From Papaver somniferum (lineage: Eukaryota > Streptophyta > Magnoliopsida > Ranunculales > Papaveraceae), in contig NC_039362.1 in the NCBI RefSeq assembly GCF_003573695.1, positions 194,056,827-194,120,826 of the forward strand: DNA of 64,000 bases, in the 5' to 3' direction. The translations under genes and the position numbers were made by a program. The notes below the pieces were generated by a model. It did no database searches and was not told the DNA's origin. It saw only the letters and a program-made list of their open reading frames with translations. Positions 32,564-43,764 of this stretch are shown here, in pieces. The first letter of the stretch is position 1, and each line of letters starts with the position of its first letter.

Positions 32564-33721
32564 ATCGATAAGAGTACTATCTCTGATAAACACGATACCA
32601 GAAATAAGATTTTTATCTCGTCTAATTCTAAAAATAAGGGTTCTACTATCTTGTACATAGATAAACCTTCCACACTGACGAGACAGACTAACACCGACAT
32701 GTGTTCTTCCGATAACCCTTCAATTGAACGGGAAACAGCTGAAGAGAGTCAATTGATTCTAAACCTTACTAGAATCCAAGATGATATATTTGATCAGTTA
32801 AAACATAATTTCGATGTTCTACTTGGTGTAATAAGAAATTGCAAATCCAAAGGAAACTCTGATGTTCAATCATCGTGTACGTCTCTTGAAGCTAGTCTCA
32901 GAAGAGATGCCTTGGAAATTGAACACCGATTGAGTAAACTCTCTATTCAAGAATGCTCAAATCAATCTAGTATACCAAGTACTTCTGACCCAAAAGATGG
33001 TTTATGCTCATAAGAAAAAACAGAAACCCCTTCTTATAAAACGAATGTGCCTGAAGTCACCATCAATCAAAAAGGCTGCACATCAAATGAAGGGAGAAAA
33101 TCTTCTAACGATGTTTTTAAGACTGTACTATCTAATCATTCTGATGATCAGAAAGTATGCCTTGTCTGTGAAACAAAGACTTCGGTGAAACAAAAGGAAA
33201 CTGCTAAGTTGAAGAAAAACTCCTTGGTTAAACTTCAACACACCTTAGATTTGATTCTTAAAGGTGTAACTGACATTCGTATGTCTAAACCAATTGGTTT
33301 TCGTACCTACCCTGTGTATGTTACCAGGAAAGTCAGTTCAATGAGTTCCTCAAACACTCGAGAAAAAAACAGACATCTGAATAAACATCGTCTCAAGGAA
33401 GATCGTGTGATGATCTCTGAAGATAAATTTGCTCTTGTTGAGAAAAAAAGTTCAGATGAAAAAAGAAAAGTTGATGAAATGAGAGATAATATGAACAAGA
33501 TAATTGAAGGGTATAGAGATTTCGTCAACATGTTGTCTTCTTCATCAAATCTAAATTCTTCTGGTAAGAACTCAAACTATGTCTCGTATTCTGATGACAA
33601 TAAGTTTTATGATAATTTCTCACATAACAAGGGATCATTTCCTCGTCTCGGAAGGAAAAAGAAATTTGGCCATAAACACAAATCTCTTGATGAGCATATT
33701 GCTCATACTTGTGCTAATTAA
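32564..33721 (+). pseudogene. unknown ORF 1 of the Sirevirus-like element
   Basis: The frame is open from 32564 to TAA 33721 apart from one in-frame TAA at 33011-33013 (about 385 codons). The first codon is ATC, where the inverted relative at 29107-29459 has ATG, so the start is lost. The product would be Ser/Lys-rich and charged. It has a predicted helical stretch (LNLTRIQDDIFDQLKHNFDV), a CLVCETKTSVKQKETAKLKK region and a basic tail (RLGRKKKFGHKHKSLDEHIA HTCAN). The final H…H..H…H…C arrangement might be a decayed zinc knuckle. By position it replaces gag, but I recognise no gag domain. Confidence 0.55.
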
Positions 33722-34175
33722 TCACAAGGTTTAAAGAGCTTACTCATAAAAAATCCTGTTGAGTAAGATGTGTTGATATTCAGGTATATTTTTGGCATGC
33801 ACATCTGTTAAGTTGAGCTATCTTCTTATCGTCCATAGCAAAACGATTGCAGACTGGCTGTGCTTAGAGTATTTTTCTGGTCTAAAGCTGTTTTTTATTT
33901 TCTTTAGGAATTCCTCCCTTGAATCTTGTTTCCTGCTACTTCCATATTCAAAAGTGCCTTTATGAGTTTACAAAGCCGTGTTTTTATGTAGCAAATTTTT
34001 TTGGGGCTCTATTTTTTCTTGGGTCTTGGTGTACTCGAACGGATACTCGTGTTCTGGAAGGAGTCAACGGTTAAGAAAACCCTAGAATCTCTTCTCTAAG
34101 AGACCCTTATATACCAACTTGTGAGTTTCAAAAGTCACGTACGCATACTCTAGGTTGGTTTCTGGGTTATCAAGT
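33722..34175. other. non-coding spacer in the Sirevirus-like element
   Basis: It lies between ORF 1 and the next ORF. It is T-rich and no frame is supported. Confidence 0.4.
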
Positions 34176-34471
34176 ATGTCTTCTTCTTCATCTTGCTATG
34201 GTGGTTTCGCAAGAGGATTCCTTATCAAAAAAGTTGTTGTCGAGTCTAAGAAGAAAAGAACTCTTGTAGATGAAGATCATCCCAATGCTTCATGTTACTT
34301 TTCCTATGTCCATGAGGATGCTGAAAATGATGATATGATTTCTGCTGAAGTTGTTCATGACTTTCTTAAGTACTTTGGAGAAGCAAAACAAGAGCTCATT
34401 TCTACTCTGAAAAATCTTGATGCTTTGAAAAATGAGTTGAAAAAGGTTACTAATGACCTTGGTCTCATAAA

Positions 34472-34476
34472 GTTAT
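34472..34476. repeat. target-site duplication GTTAT, left copy (right copy 45868-45872)
   Basis: GTTAT precedes TGATGAGTGC of the gypsy LTR and follows CCTACCA at its far end. Collapsing the pair restores the host ORF. Confidence 0.93.
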
Positions 34477-36597
34477 TGATGAGTGCTAAAAAGTGCATAT
34501 TTCTATATATTTTTCTTGGCATTTAACTCATCTTTTGTGCATTAATTCTACATTTTATCCCATATTCCGTGTTTTCGTTGTTTTCAAGAATAAATACTTT
34601 TATTAATTAATTTTGCATTTTTAGGTACTAAATAAAGCCTGGTTATCTCACGGAGCGAAAAGAGCAAAGGAACGGCAAAGACTCTCTCTAGGAGGAAGCG
34701 AAGAATGATGTTTGCAAGAGCCGGATCAACTAGAAGTGGGCTTGAAGAGGAAGAATTGTTCTTAAAGAAGATATGGGCTTGGCATACCCAAGACCCAAAA
34801 CCCTTGCCCAAGTCCATTTCCATTATCCATACCCATTTCAATGAGTGCAGTCAGATTGGATCCATCTCATCATCCAACGACCGCCTCATCATTGTGCATC
34901 AAAATCCGAAGCTCCTGTCAAACACCATAGTACCTAACTCCATCTGAAGCCGTCAGTTTTGTTTTATCTCATAATCCAACGGTCTATACATACCTCTCCA
35001 TCGTAGCCGTTCGATTCAATCTATATGAGATCATCCAACGCTCTTTACTCGCTGTTCGTAAAAGTTCTCTATCCCTGCTTCACACCCTAGCAACCGAACC
35101 CCTATACCCCTAACCAAACGGACCCTTCTTCTCCATCGAGTTCTTCTTCTCATCTTCCCCAAACTGCAGAGAGCTGCTCCACACTTCTGCAACTCCATCA
35201 CCTCCACTAGATACACCTTCTTCTCGAACCACACAACCACCGACAACACCACGACATCTCTCCCTAGCCTAGACTTCTTTCCAAATTCACATCTCTGAAC
35301 CATAGGTGTGGGTTTGACAAGAAAGCTCGATCTAGGGTTTCACCAACAGCGAGGAGAAGACAAAATTGAGGGCAGGAAAAGCTTCAGAAGAGCATATGGG
35401 ACGTACCCAAAGCATGGGTCGAGCTCAATTCAGGAAATTGGTGAGAGAATTTGATTTTCCCCAAAAAATTAGGGTTTCGAATTAGGGTTTTGTATTTTTG
35501 AAAAACTATAAAAGGGAAGCTGTAGAGAATGCAAAAGGGGTTCTTGGGTCATCCGAGATACCCCCTAATTGGGTTAATTTCATTGCATATCTTCTTCTTA
35601 TCCTGTTAATGTGTGTTGTGTGAATGTTCAATTGTTTGTTGTCTTGTGAATCTTCTAATGTTAGTCCTGTAATTCCCCTGTTTACTTATATGTTCTTGTT
35701 TTGAGTCTTAATGCTTGATAACATGAAAGCTCCTAACTCCAGCATGTTCTAATCCATCACTAGGGTGAGAAGACCCTTGAGCCAAATGGTTAGCCATTTG
35801 AGTTAGTCCCTGTTGAGCTAAAAACATTTAGGTTAGTGACTTTCCAAGGGCTCATTGGCTTGTGATTAGTGGTGCTTTAAACAGACCATTAATGCTAGGA
35901 GTCAGTGATAGTCTGAGGGATTAACAAAGCCATATTAGTTAGAGACCTAGACCCTAAGTGACCTGTGATTGCCTATGCTTTAATCAGATAGGCAATGCTA
36001 GGGGTTAATCTAAGGATTTTAGGTTAGATAACTTGCCACATGAATTTCCCTGGCCAAGAGACTAGCTTGAACTAGACCCTCTTGTCCATTAGGGACAAGG
36101 ATTTATCCCAGGCTAACTAGCTAGGTGAAAGAGAATTCTCATCCATCTCCATACACTTCCATTCCCACTGTTTTCATTTTCTTCACTACTTTTCCACTTT
36201 GTTTCCCTGTCACTACCTTTGGCCCTTTGCCATTGTCTTTGTTTTGTCTCATTGTTACTATATCACTACCTCACTGTAAATATATCACCTTCACTGTCAT
36301 TGTAGATATGCATCCTGGATTTCTTGTTGCCTTGTACATACCTTTGCTACCTTTGTATATACCATTGCCACTGTCGTTGTACATATGCATTGTATCCTTG
36401 TTTCCCTGCCTTGGCCTATCCCTCATTGTCACTGCCTTGCATATAGAATTAGCTTAGCTAGGAAAACTTCATAACACCCCAATTCCCTGTGGATTCGACC
36501 CGTGCTTGTGCACTCACTGTAACAACACCGTGAACTTGCGGTATCACTGTAGGCATCCATTTATTCATCTTAGTTACACATCTATATTCGCCTACCA
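34477..36597 (+). repeat. 5' LTR of the gypsy element (2121 bp)
   Basis: It begins TGATGAGTGC and ends CGCCTACCA. A TATA-like CTATAAAAGG lies at about 35506. It contains an 18-bp stretch near 35138-35155 that the 3' LTR lacks. Confidence 0.93.
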
Positions 36598-36603
36598 AGT
36601 TTT

Positions 36604-36621
36604 TGGCGCCGCTGCCGGGGA
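36604..36621 (+). promoter_or_regulatory. primer-binding site of the gypsy element
   Basis: TGGCGCCGCTGCCGGGGA lies six bases inside the LTR. It is close to the TGGCGCCGTTGCCGGGG site of Athila-type elements, which is usually matched to tRNA-Asp. Confidence 0.85.
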
Positions 36622-37577
36622 TGTGCGCTGAGTAGTGCTTGTCCCTGCTGCTGGCTACCTCCTTCTCTGGCTCCAGCCTTGCTTACCTACCTTGCCTGCC
36701 AACTCCCTTTTTAACCTGTTGTAACTTAAGCAGATACATGTTCTGTGCTTTGCTGCTGCATCACCCTTGCTGCTGTGTGCTACTGCTGCTGTGCTGTGTA
36801 GCTGGTGCTGGTGTTGCTGCTGTCTGCTTCTAGCTGCTGTTGTTCTGCTTTGCTGCAAAGCTTTGCTGCTGCTTGTGCTACCAACCTCTACCTTCTTCTC
36901 CTGAGCCAGTGCTGCTATTCCAGCTGGGTGAGCTGAACCAAGGTGCTGTAGGCTGCAGTGAAGCTGAGTTAGAGACAAGCCCAACTGGGTTGATGCAAAG
37001 AAAGGCTAAGGATGATCCAAGCCCAACTGGGCTAGTGCAACAAAGGGAATAAAAGCCCAACTGGGCTTCCCTCCAAAACCAAGTAAGCCTAACCCATGAG
37101 TTAACCCAACTGGGCCTCATTAAAATTTAATTTGGGCTTGTAATAATTTATTCAATTCATTTGGGCTTTTAATAATTTTTATTTGTTTTTTCTTTTCTTT
37201 TTATTTTATGGGCTTGTAATATTTTTTATTGTTGTTATTTTTCTTTCTTTTGTGGATGTGTGACAATTTATATTAAGCTTCAAATTCGTGTGCCAAAATT
37301 AACCCAAATTAGGCTTAGTTCAAACCCAACTCAACCAAAGTTCCCAAACCCAATTTTAACCAAAACCCATCTTAAAACCAAAATACCCATTTTTGAAAAC
37401 CAAAAATTCCACTCCTTAAAACCAAATTCCACTTAACCCTTTCAAAACCAAATCTTCATAATCCTTATGGGCCCTGTTTTCTCCATTATTTGTGGGCTTG
37501 TTATTTCATGAGTGGGATATGATTGTAACCTTTAGAGACCAATCAAATAGACTAGTTAGAGTAAATCAAATAGACCC
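36622..37577 (+). other. gypsy leader: CTG-rich and GCCCAACTGGGC-rich non-coding region
   Basis: TGCTGCTG/CTGCTG runs fill 36740-36870. GCCCAACTGGGC palindromes and related words recur between 36978 and 37110. Repetitive AACCCA/AAACCA text follows to about 37470. The sequence corresponds to 54040-54900 in the minus-strand relative. No coding frame is supported. Confidence 0.7.
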
Positions 37578-39457
37578 AATTGACATACCCACAAATTTTG
37601 TATGAGGGTCTAGATGTGTCCACCCGAACAACTGTTGAGTCGATGTGCAATGGTCTTTTCATAGACAAAACTGCTGATGCGTCTTGGGACTTCTTAATTG
37701 AGGTAGCTGAGAAGACGCAACAGTGGGAATCCATTCGTGAACCCAGAAAGACTACACCTGTAGCTAAGGTTCTTAGGATTGAGTCAGATTTTGAGGGAAA
37801 TGCAACGATGGCATCGTTAGTTAGGAGAATAGAAGAGTTAGAACTACATAAAAATGCAAAACCTTCCACCACTACTTTCCGAGAACATGTCGAAATGTCT
37901 GTATGTGCTGCTTGCCATGATCCCAACCATCAACTCAATAGTTTCCTAGATTTACTTGCAGTCCAGGAAGCTAGACTTGAGCAAGCACATGCGATGTTTC
38001 AAAAACCAGAGCATAACCCTTATTCACAGACCTACAATCCAGGATGGAGGAACCACCCCAACTTTTCATGGTCCAAAGGCCCCACTCAAGGAGGACCATC
38101 TCAACCCACCCAAAGGTATCAAAACAATCAGGGATATCAATACCCTAGGAACCCTCAACAACAATCATATCCTCAACACAATACCGACAAGAGATTATCC
38201 AACATAGAGGAGATTGTTCAGAGTCTGGTGCAAAGTCAGAAAAATCTAGATCAAAAGATGGGTCAAATTTGTGATTCAATAAGTGAGAGAGAAAATGGTA
38301 AACTTCCTAGCCAACCCCAACAAAATCCAAAGAGGATATTTCAAGCAGGCACATCATCTTTCGAAGAAACCTCACCCGATCAAGTCCATTCCATCACCAC
38401 TCTCCGAAGTGGTAAGATTGTTGAGACCAATGTAGGCATGCCACAAACAAGTGAATCCGAGCCAAACTTAGCACTGCCTACACCACCTAAGGAAACCTCC
38501 AGTTTAGATAAAGAGTCCGAGCACATTAGTGAAGCTGACAATCCCACTGCTAGGAATTTACCTTTACCTCCTAATGCTCCTGTTGCTCCATATCCTCAGA
38601 GGTTAGTTCGCCAACAGATAAGCACCCACTACAATGAGATGTTAGAACTGTTCAAAAGAGTCAACATCAACATTCCTTTTATTGAGGCAATTAAGCAAAT
38701 CCCTGCATATGCCAAATTCCTCAAAGACTTGTGTACTCAAAAACGTAAGATTAATGTACACAAACGTGCTTTCTTAGCTGAACAAGTGAGTTCCATCATT
38801 CTGAACAAAACCCCACCTAAGTTTAGGGACCCAGGTTGTCCAATAATTTCTTGCACTATAGGAAACCACATGGTTGATAAAGCTTTATTAGATCTAGGTG
38901 CAAGTGTGAACCTCCTGCCATATTCTGTTTATGCGCAGTTAGGTCTTGGAGAGTTGAAGCCAACACCCATAACTCTCCAATTGGCGGACCGATCCGTCAA
39001 AATCCCTCGAGGTGTGATTGAGGATGTTTTGATTAAGGTTGATAAGTTCTACTTTCCTGTAGACTTTATTGTCTTAGATACTCAACCTGTACAAAATCTG
39101 GATAGCCACATTCCTGTCATTTTAGGGCGTCCTTTCCTGGCGACGTCTAATGCGATCATAAATTGCCGTAATGGAGTGTTGAAGCTGTCTTTTGGAAACA
39201 TGACTGTAGAGATGAATGTGTTTAATGTTAGTCAACAACATGTGAATCTTGATGATGAGGATGTACATGAGGTCAATATGATTGAGAGTTTGATGCAAGA
39301 CTCATTGACTAGCATGATGTCAGTCGAACCCTTGCAAGCATGTCTGGAAGAAGTTGACTTGGAGTTGTATGATGATGAATACCTTGGTGAAGTCCAATAT
39401 TTTCTCGAATCTGTACCTCATATGGACATCACTGAATGGCAGACTAAAGTGGAATAA
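37578..39457 (+). pseudogene. gypsy gag (N-terminally truncated) and aspartic protease
   Basis: The open frame starts without ATG at …LTYPQILYEGLDVSTRTTVE, which normally lies well inside an Athila gag, so the N-terminal half is missing. A zinc-finger-like CAACHDPNHQLNSF and a Gln/Pro-rich linker follow. The protease (about 38870-39200) contains ALLDLGASVNLLPYSVY and IPVILGRPFLATS. DLGAS in place of D(S/T)G is usual for the Athila lineage. The frame ends at TAA 39455-39457 and the next coding segment continues in the same frame. Confidence 0.9.
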
Positions 39458-40768
39458 CTCCCACTTTCTGAGAAGTCTGTCATATCTTCGGATGAGTCTC
39501 CTAAGGCCAAGCAGGAATTGAAACCCCTACCCGATACTTTGAAGTATGCCTTTCTAGGTCTATATGATACTTTACCTGTTATCATTTCTTCCAAACTAAA
39601 CATAGAACAGGAAAACAAGCTTTTAGAAGTACTTGAGGAGCAGAAAGAGGCCTTAGGATGGACCATCTCAGATCTCAAAGGAATTAGTCCCACCATTTGC
39701 ATGCACCACATTAACCTTGAAGAGAATGACAAACCATCGAGGGAAATGCAAAGGAGACTTAATCTTAACATGAGAGAAGTTGTTAAGAGTGAGATATTGA
39801 AGATGTTTGATGCGGGTATCATATATCCGATTTCAGATAGTAGATGGGTTAGTCCCATTCAAGTTGTGCCTAAAAAGTCAGGCATTACTGTAGTTCGGAA
39901 CGAAAAGAATGAGTTAGTCCCTTCACGTACAACCACAGGATGGCGAGTATGTATCGACTACAGGAAGTTGAACACAGTAACAAGAAAAGATCACTTCCCC
40001 CTTCCCTTCATAGACCAAATGCTCGAACGTGTGTCTGGACACAGTCACTACTGTTTTCTAGATGGCTTTTCCGGTTATAACCAAATCCACATTGCACCGA
40101 AAGATCAGGAAAAAACTACATTCACGTGTCCATTTGGGACATTTGATTTTAGACGTATGCCCTTCGGGCTGTGTAATGCACCTGATACTTTTCAGCGTTG
40201 CATGATGAGCATTTTTTCAGACATGATAGATAGTTTTCTCGAGATCTTTATGGATGATTTCTCTGTGTTTGGTTCTTCTTTTGACGAATGTTTGGACCAT
40301 CTAGTCCTTGTGATATCAAGATGTAAGCAAAAGAATCTGATTTTAAACTGGGAAAAATGCCACTTCATGGTGAACTCCGGCATAGTTCTAGGACACATCG
40401 TATCGGAAAAAGGAATTGAAGTAGATAAAGCTAAAGTCGACCTCATTCAACATTTACCCCAACCCCACTCTGTGAAGGGGATTCGATCATTTTTAGGTCA
40501 CGCCGGATTCTACCGGCGATTCATCAAAAACTTTAGCCAAATATCTCGCCCTTTGTGTAACCTACTTGCCAAAGATGTTTTCTTTAACTTTGATGCTGCG
40601 TGTGTAAAGGCGTGGGAAGAACTCAAGACTCTCCTTACCTCAGCTCCTATTGTCCAACCACCCAACTGGGAGCTACCGTTCGAGCTCATGTGTGATGCCT
40701 CTGATTATGCCGTTGGTGCTGTTTTAGGACAACGTGTTGATAGACTACCATGTGTGATACTATGCTAG
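39458..40768 (+). pseudogene. gypsy reverse transcriptase and start of RNase H
   Basis: The frame is continuous with gag-PR apart from one TAA. RT motifs in order are SRWVSPIQVVPKKSG, GWRVCIDYRKLN, CFLDGFSGYNQI, FGLCNAPDTFQRC, the catalytic IFMDDFSVFG (about 40243-40272), ILNWEKCHFM and LGHIVSEKGIEVD. SFLGHAGFYRRFI and the RNase H start LMCDASDYAVGAVLG follow. A one-base loss near 40760 shifts the frame and creates the early stop. Confidence 0.93.
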
Positions 40769-41240
40769 CAAAACCCTTAATGATGCCCAACTCAATTATT
40801 CAACTACCGAGAAGGAATTGCTTGCTGTCGTTTTCGCATTAGACAAGTTTAGATCTTATCTCATAGGATCTAAGATCATCATATACACTGACCATGCGGC
40901 TTTGAAGTACCTTCTTTCCAAGAAGGATGCTAAAGCTCGCCTTATTCGATGGATACTCTTATTACAGGAATTCGATCTCGAAATCCGTGATAAGAAAGGT
41001 TGTGAGAACGTGGTTGCTGATCATTTGTCTAGATTAACCATTGAGTCTATTGATGAGTCTATACTAATCAGAGAATCATTTCCTGATGAGCAATTGATGT
41101 CTGTGTCAGACCTTCCTTGGTTTGCCGACATTGTTAACTACCTTGCTGCAGGTAGAATGCCTTCACATTGGTCTAGACAAGACCGTTCTAAGTTCTTGGC
41201 TGAAGTTAAACATTTCCTTTGGGACGACCCATTTGTTTAA
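40760..41240 (+). pseudogene. gypsy RNase H, second part
   Basis: After the frame break the translation continues [20 protein letters not shown], then [13 protein letters not shown], a [20 protein letters not shown] core and [10 protein letters not shown]. It ends in an artificial stop after a second one-base loss near 41233 (…LWDDPFV*). Confidence 0.9.
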
Positions 41241-41965
41241 GTACTGCCAGGACCAAATCATTCGGAGATGTGTCCCCAACAATGAACAGAGAGAAGTGAT
41301 ATCTTTCTGTCATAACCAAGCATGTGGAGGCCATTTCAGTGCCAAGAAAACCGCTGCAAAGATTCTGCAGTGTGGGTTCTATTGGCCATCATTGTTCAAA
41401 GACTGCCATGATCACTGTGTGGCTTGTGAACGCTGTCAAAAGCTAGGAAGTATTTCGAGGAGAAACATGATGCCATTGAACCCTATTTTGATAGTGGAAC
41501 TTTTTGATGTTTGGGGGATCGACTTCATGGGTCCATTCCCTATTTCTGACGGTAGGTTGTATATCCTAGTCGCAGTTGATTACGTTTCTAAGTGGGTAGA
41601 AGCCATCGCAACCAGAACAAACGACCACAAGGTGGTACTTTCATTTATAAAGGAAAACATATTTGCACGTTTTGGTACCCCTAGAGCTATCATCAGTGAC
41701 GGCGGTTCACATTTCTGTAACAAGTACTTTGAGTCTTTAGTACGCAAGTATGGCATAACTCACAAGGTTGCAACTCCGTACCACCCTCAGACGAGTGGAC
41801 AAGTAGAAGTGTCTAATAGGGAAATCAAGCACATTCTAGAGAAGACGGTTAACCCGTCCCGGAAAGATTGGTCATTACGACTGAATGATGCTTTGTGGGC
41901 CTATAGAACAGCTTATAAGACACCGATTGGCATGTCCCCCTATCGTCTAGTGTATGGAAAGATGC
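41233..41965 (+). pseudogene. gypsy integrase, zinc finger and catalytic core
   Basis: The HHCC finger is [20 protein letters not shown]…[11 protein letters not shown]. The catalytic core has [10 protein letters not shown], a second Asp in [12 protein letters not shown] and Glu in [16 protein letters not shown], followed by [20 protein letters not shown]. The frame breaks near 41964 (YGKMPSS… for the expected YGK…CHLPVELEH). Confidence 0.92.
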
Positions 41966-42425
41966 CATCTTCCTGTGGAATTAGAACATCGTGCTTACTG
42001 GGCAATCAAGAAGCTTAACTTCTCTCTGGACGAGGCTGGTATTCAAAGGAAACTCCAACTCAACGAGTTGGAAGAATTGAGAAATGAGGCTTATGACAGT
42101 GCCATGCTGTACAAGCAGAAGATGAAGATGTTTCATGACAAGCGGATTCTCCGCAAGTCATTCATGCCTGGTCAGAAAGTTTTGTTGTATAACTCCCGGT
42201 TGCATTTTTCCGGGCAAACTGCGTTCCAGATGGACGGGCCCATTCTTAGTACGCACAGTTTTCCCTCATGGAGCTGTGGAACTGGAAGATGTCGCCAACA
42301 GAAACATTTTCAAAGTCAACGGGCAGAGATTAAAGCCATTCCTTGAACCAATCCCACCCGACATTGAAACAACCAACCTGGAGGACCCGTCTATGTGGAC
42401 TAAGCTGATCCACCCTTGTACATAA
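41965..42425 (+). pseudogene. gypsy integrase C-terminus
   Basis: [20 protein letters not shown]…, then a GPQ/H-type C-terminal segment. The frame breaks once more near 42206; the downstream frame reads [39 protein letters not shown] and ends at TAA 42425. Confidence 0.88.
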
Positions 42426-43764
42426 ATCAGGTTAAACATTCCATGCTCTTTCTTTTCTTGTGATTTTTGTTTCTTCATGTACAGTTTTTCTTTCCTTTCT
42501 AAAACATTGAGGACACTGTTTATTTTAGGTTTGGGGGTAGATTTAGGAACCCTGATAACATGCTATAATAGGAAAACAAACCTCTTTCTTTTTGACATAA
42601 TCCCGTCTAAACCAAATTTATCCCAAGAAACCAAACCCATTAAAACCAAAGAGTATAAAAAAAATTAAAAATTGAAAAAAACATAAAAATGGAGCTCATT
42701 TACCTTGAAATGTTGACTCTTGTGCAAATATGTAATTATTAGGAGTCTTAGTCTAGATATTTAGGCACCCTGATTCTAGCACAATTCACATAGTGATAAG
42801 AAACTTGCACGCGCACGATCTACCAATACATGTATAGCCTCATCTTCAAGGTGTTTGATCGGAAGTAGTTGCCAATCACTTTAGAATACTGAACGAAACT
42901 TGACTAGCTTGTTCTTTGGTTGGTTGGGATAGAAGGTGGAGGTTACATTAAGAAAGACAACCATCGAATTTAACTGGGTGCATCAAAAAGGGCTACCTCT
43001 TGCAAAGTGTCATGTAATCTTTTGTTTCCTTTTGTATATGTATCAAAAGTGTTTCCTTATAAAAAAAAAAAAAAAAAAAAGAAGAAAATGATGTATATAT
43101 TCAGAAAAAAAAAAAAGAATGAAAAAAATGAAAAAATCAATCAAGTATTTATCAATTCCATCCTCTCTTGTTCCAAAAATAAAAAGAGAGTAGTCAATGT
43201 AAATAAGAGTCATGTAAAGAGTCATCTTTTGTGTTTTTGTGTTATAAGCAAGGAAGGGTGTATGCCATTGATGTTCAACGCGAGTAATTGTGAAATACCT
43301 CCAACTCATTCACAATTCTCGTAAAGTCCGGACAGCTAGCTAGATTTCGACCTTGGTTCTTAGCCTGAGAAACTATCTCTTGGTGATTAGTAGTCATAAC
43401 ATCCGATCTTTCTTTACACATGTGTAGATACACTTTACACTCTTATCACATGTCTTTATTTGTTATCAGTGCTAGGATTGTGCCTTTGATAGCTAGATTG
43501 ACATCTCCATTTTGCTGTGAGCTTCTACTGACTTGCGCATGTCACATTTGATGGAATCCGAGCTCATATTTTGTCCTAGAACTTTGTAGGTACGTTCTAA
43601 GCAAACCTTCACGAGACTTCACTCGTCCTCTAGGGACACTTAGTGGTTTAAAAGGCTTAGTGCATACGCTAAATGCATTCGAGAGACCAGCGATAGAGGT
43701 ATAGGTAGGATTTCCTTAGTTTTGTTTTACTTGAGGACAAGTAAAATTCATGTTTGGGGGTATT
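42426..43764 (+). other. gypsy 3' non-coding region with poly(A)-rich tract and polypurine tracts
   Basis: An internal polypurine-like box (TTAGGTTTGGGGGTAGA) is at about 42527-42543 and the priming tract GTTTGGGGGTATT at 43752-43764. An A-rich simple-sequence tract fills about 43061-43130. The region aligns in reverse with 52427-53700. There is no convincing envelope-like ORF. Confidence 0.8.

Noticed and set aside
36125..36457. 110-codon hydrophobic frame repeated at 45395
   Set aside because: It is present in both LTRs of the gypsy element at the same offset; it is U5-side LTR sequence, not an envelope.
43007..43324. Lys-rich open frame
   Set aside because: It is caused by the poly(A)-rich tract of the gypsy 3' region; the minus-strand relative shows the same tract as poly(T).
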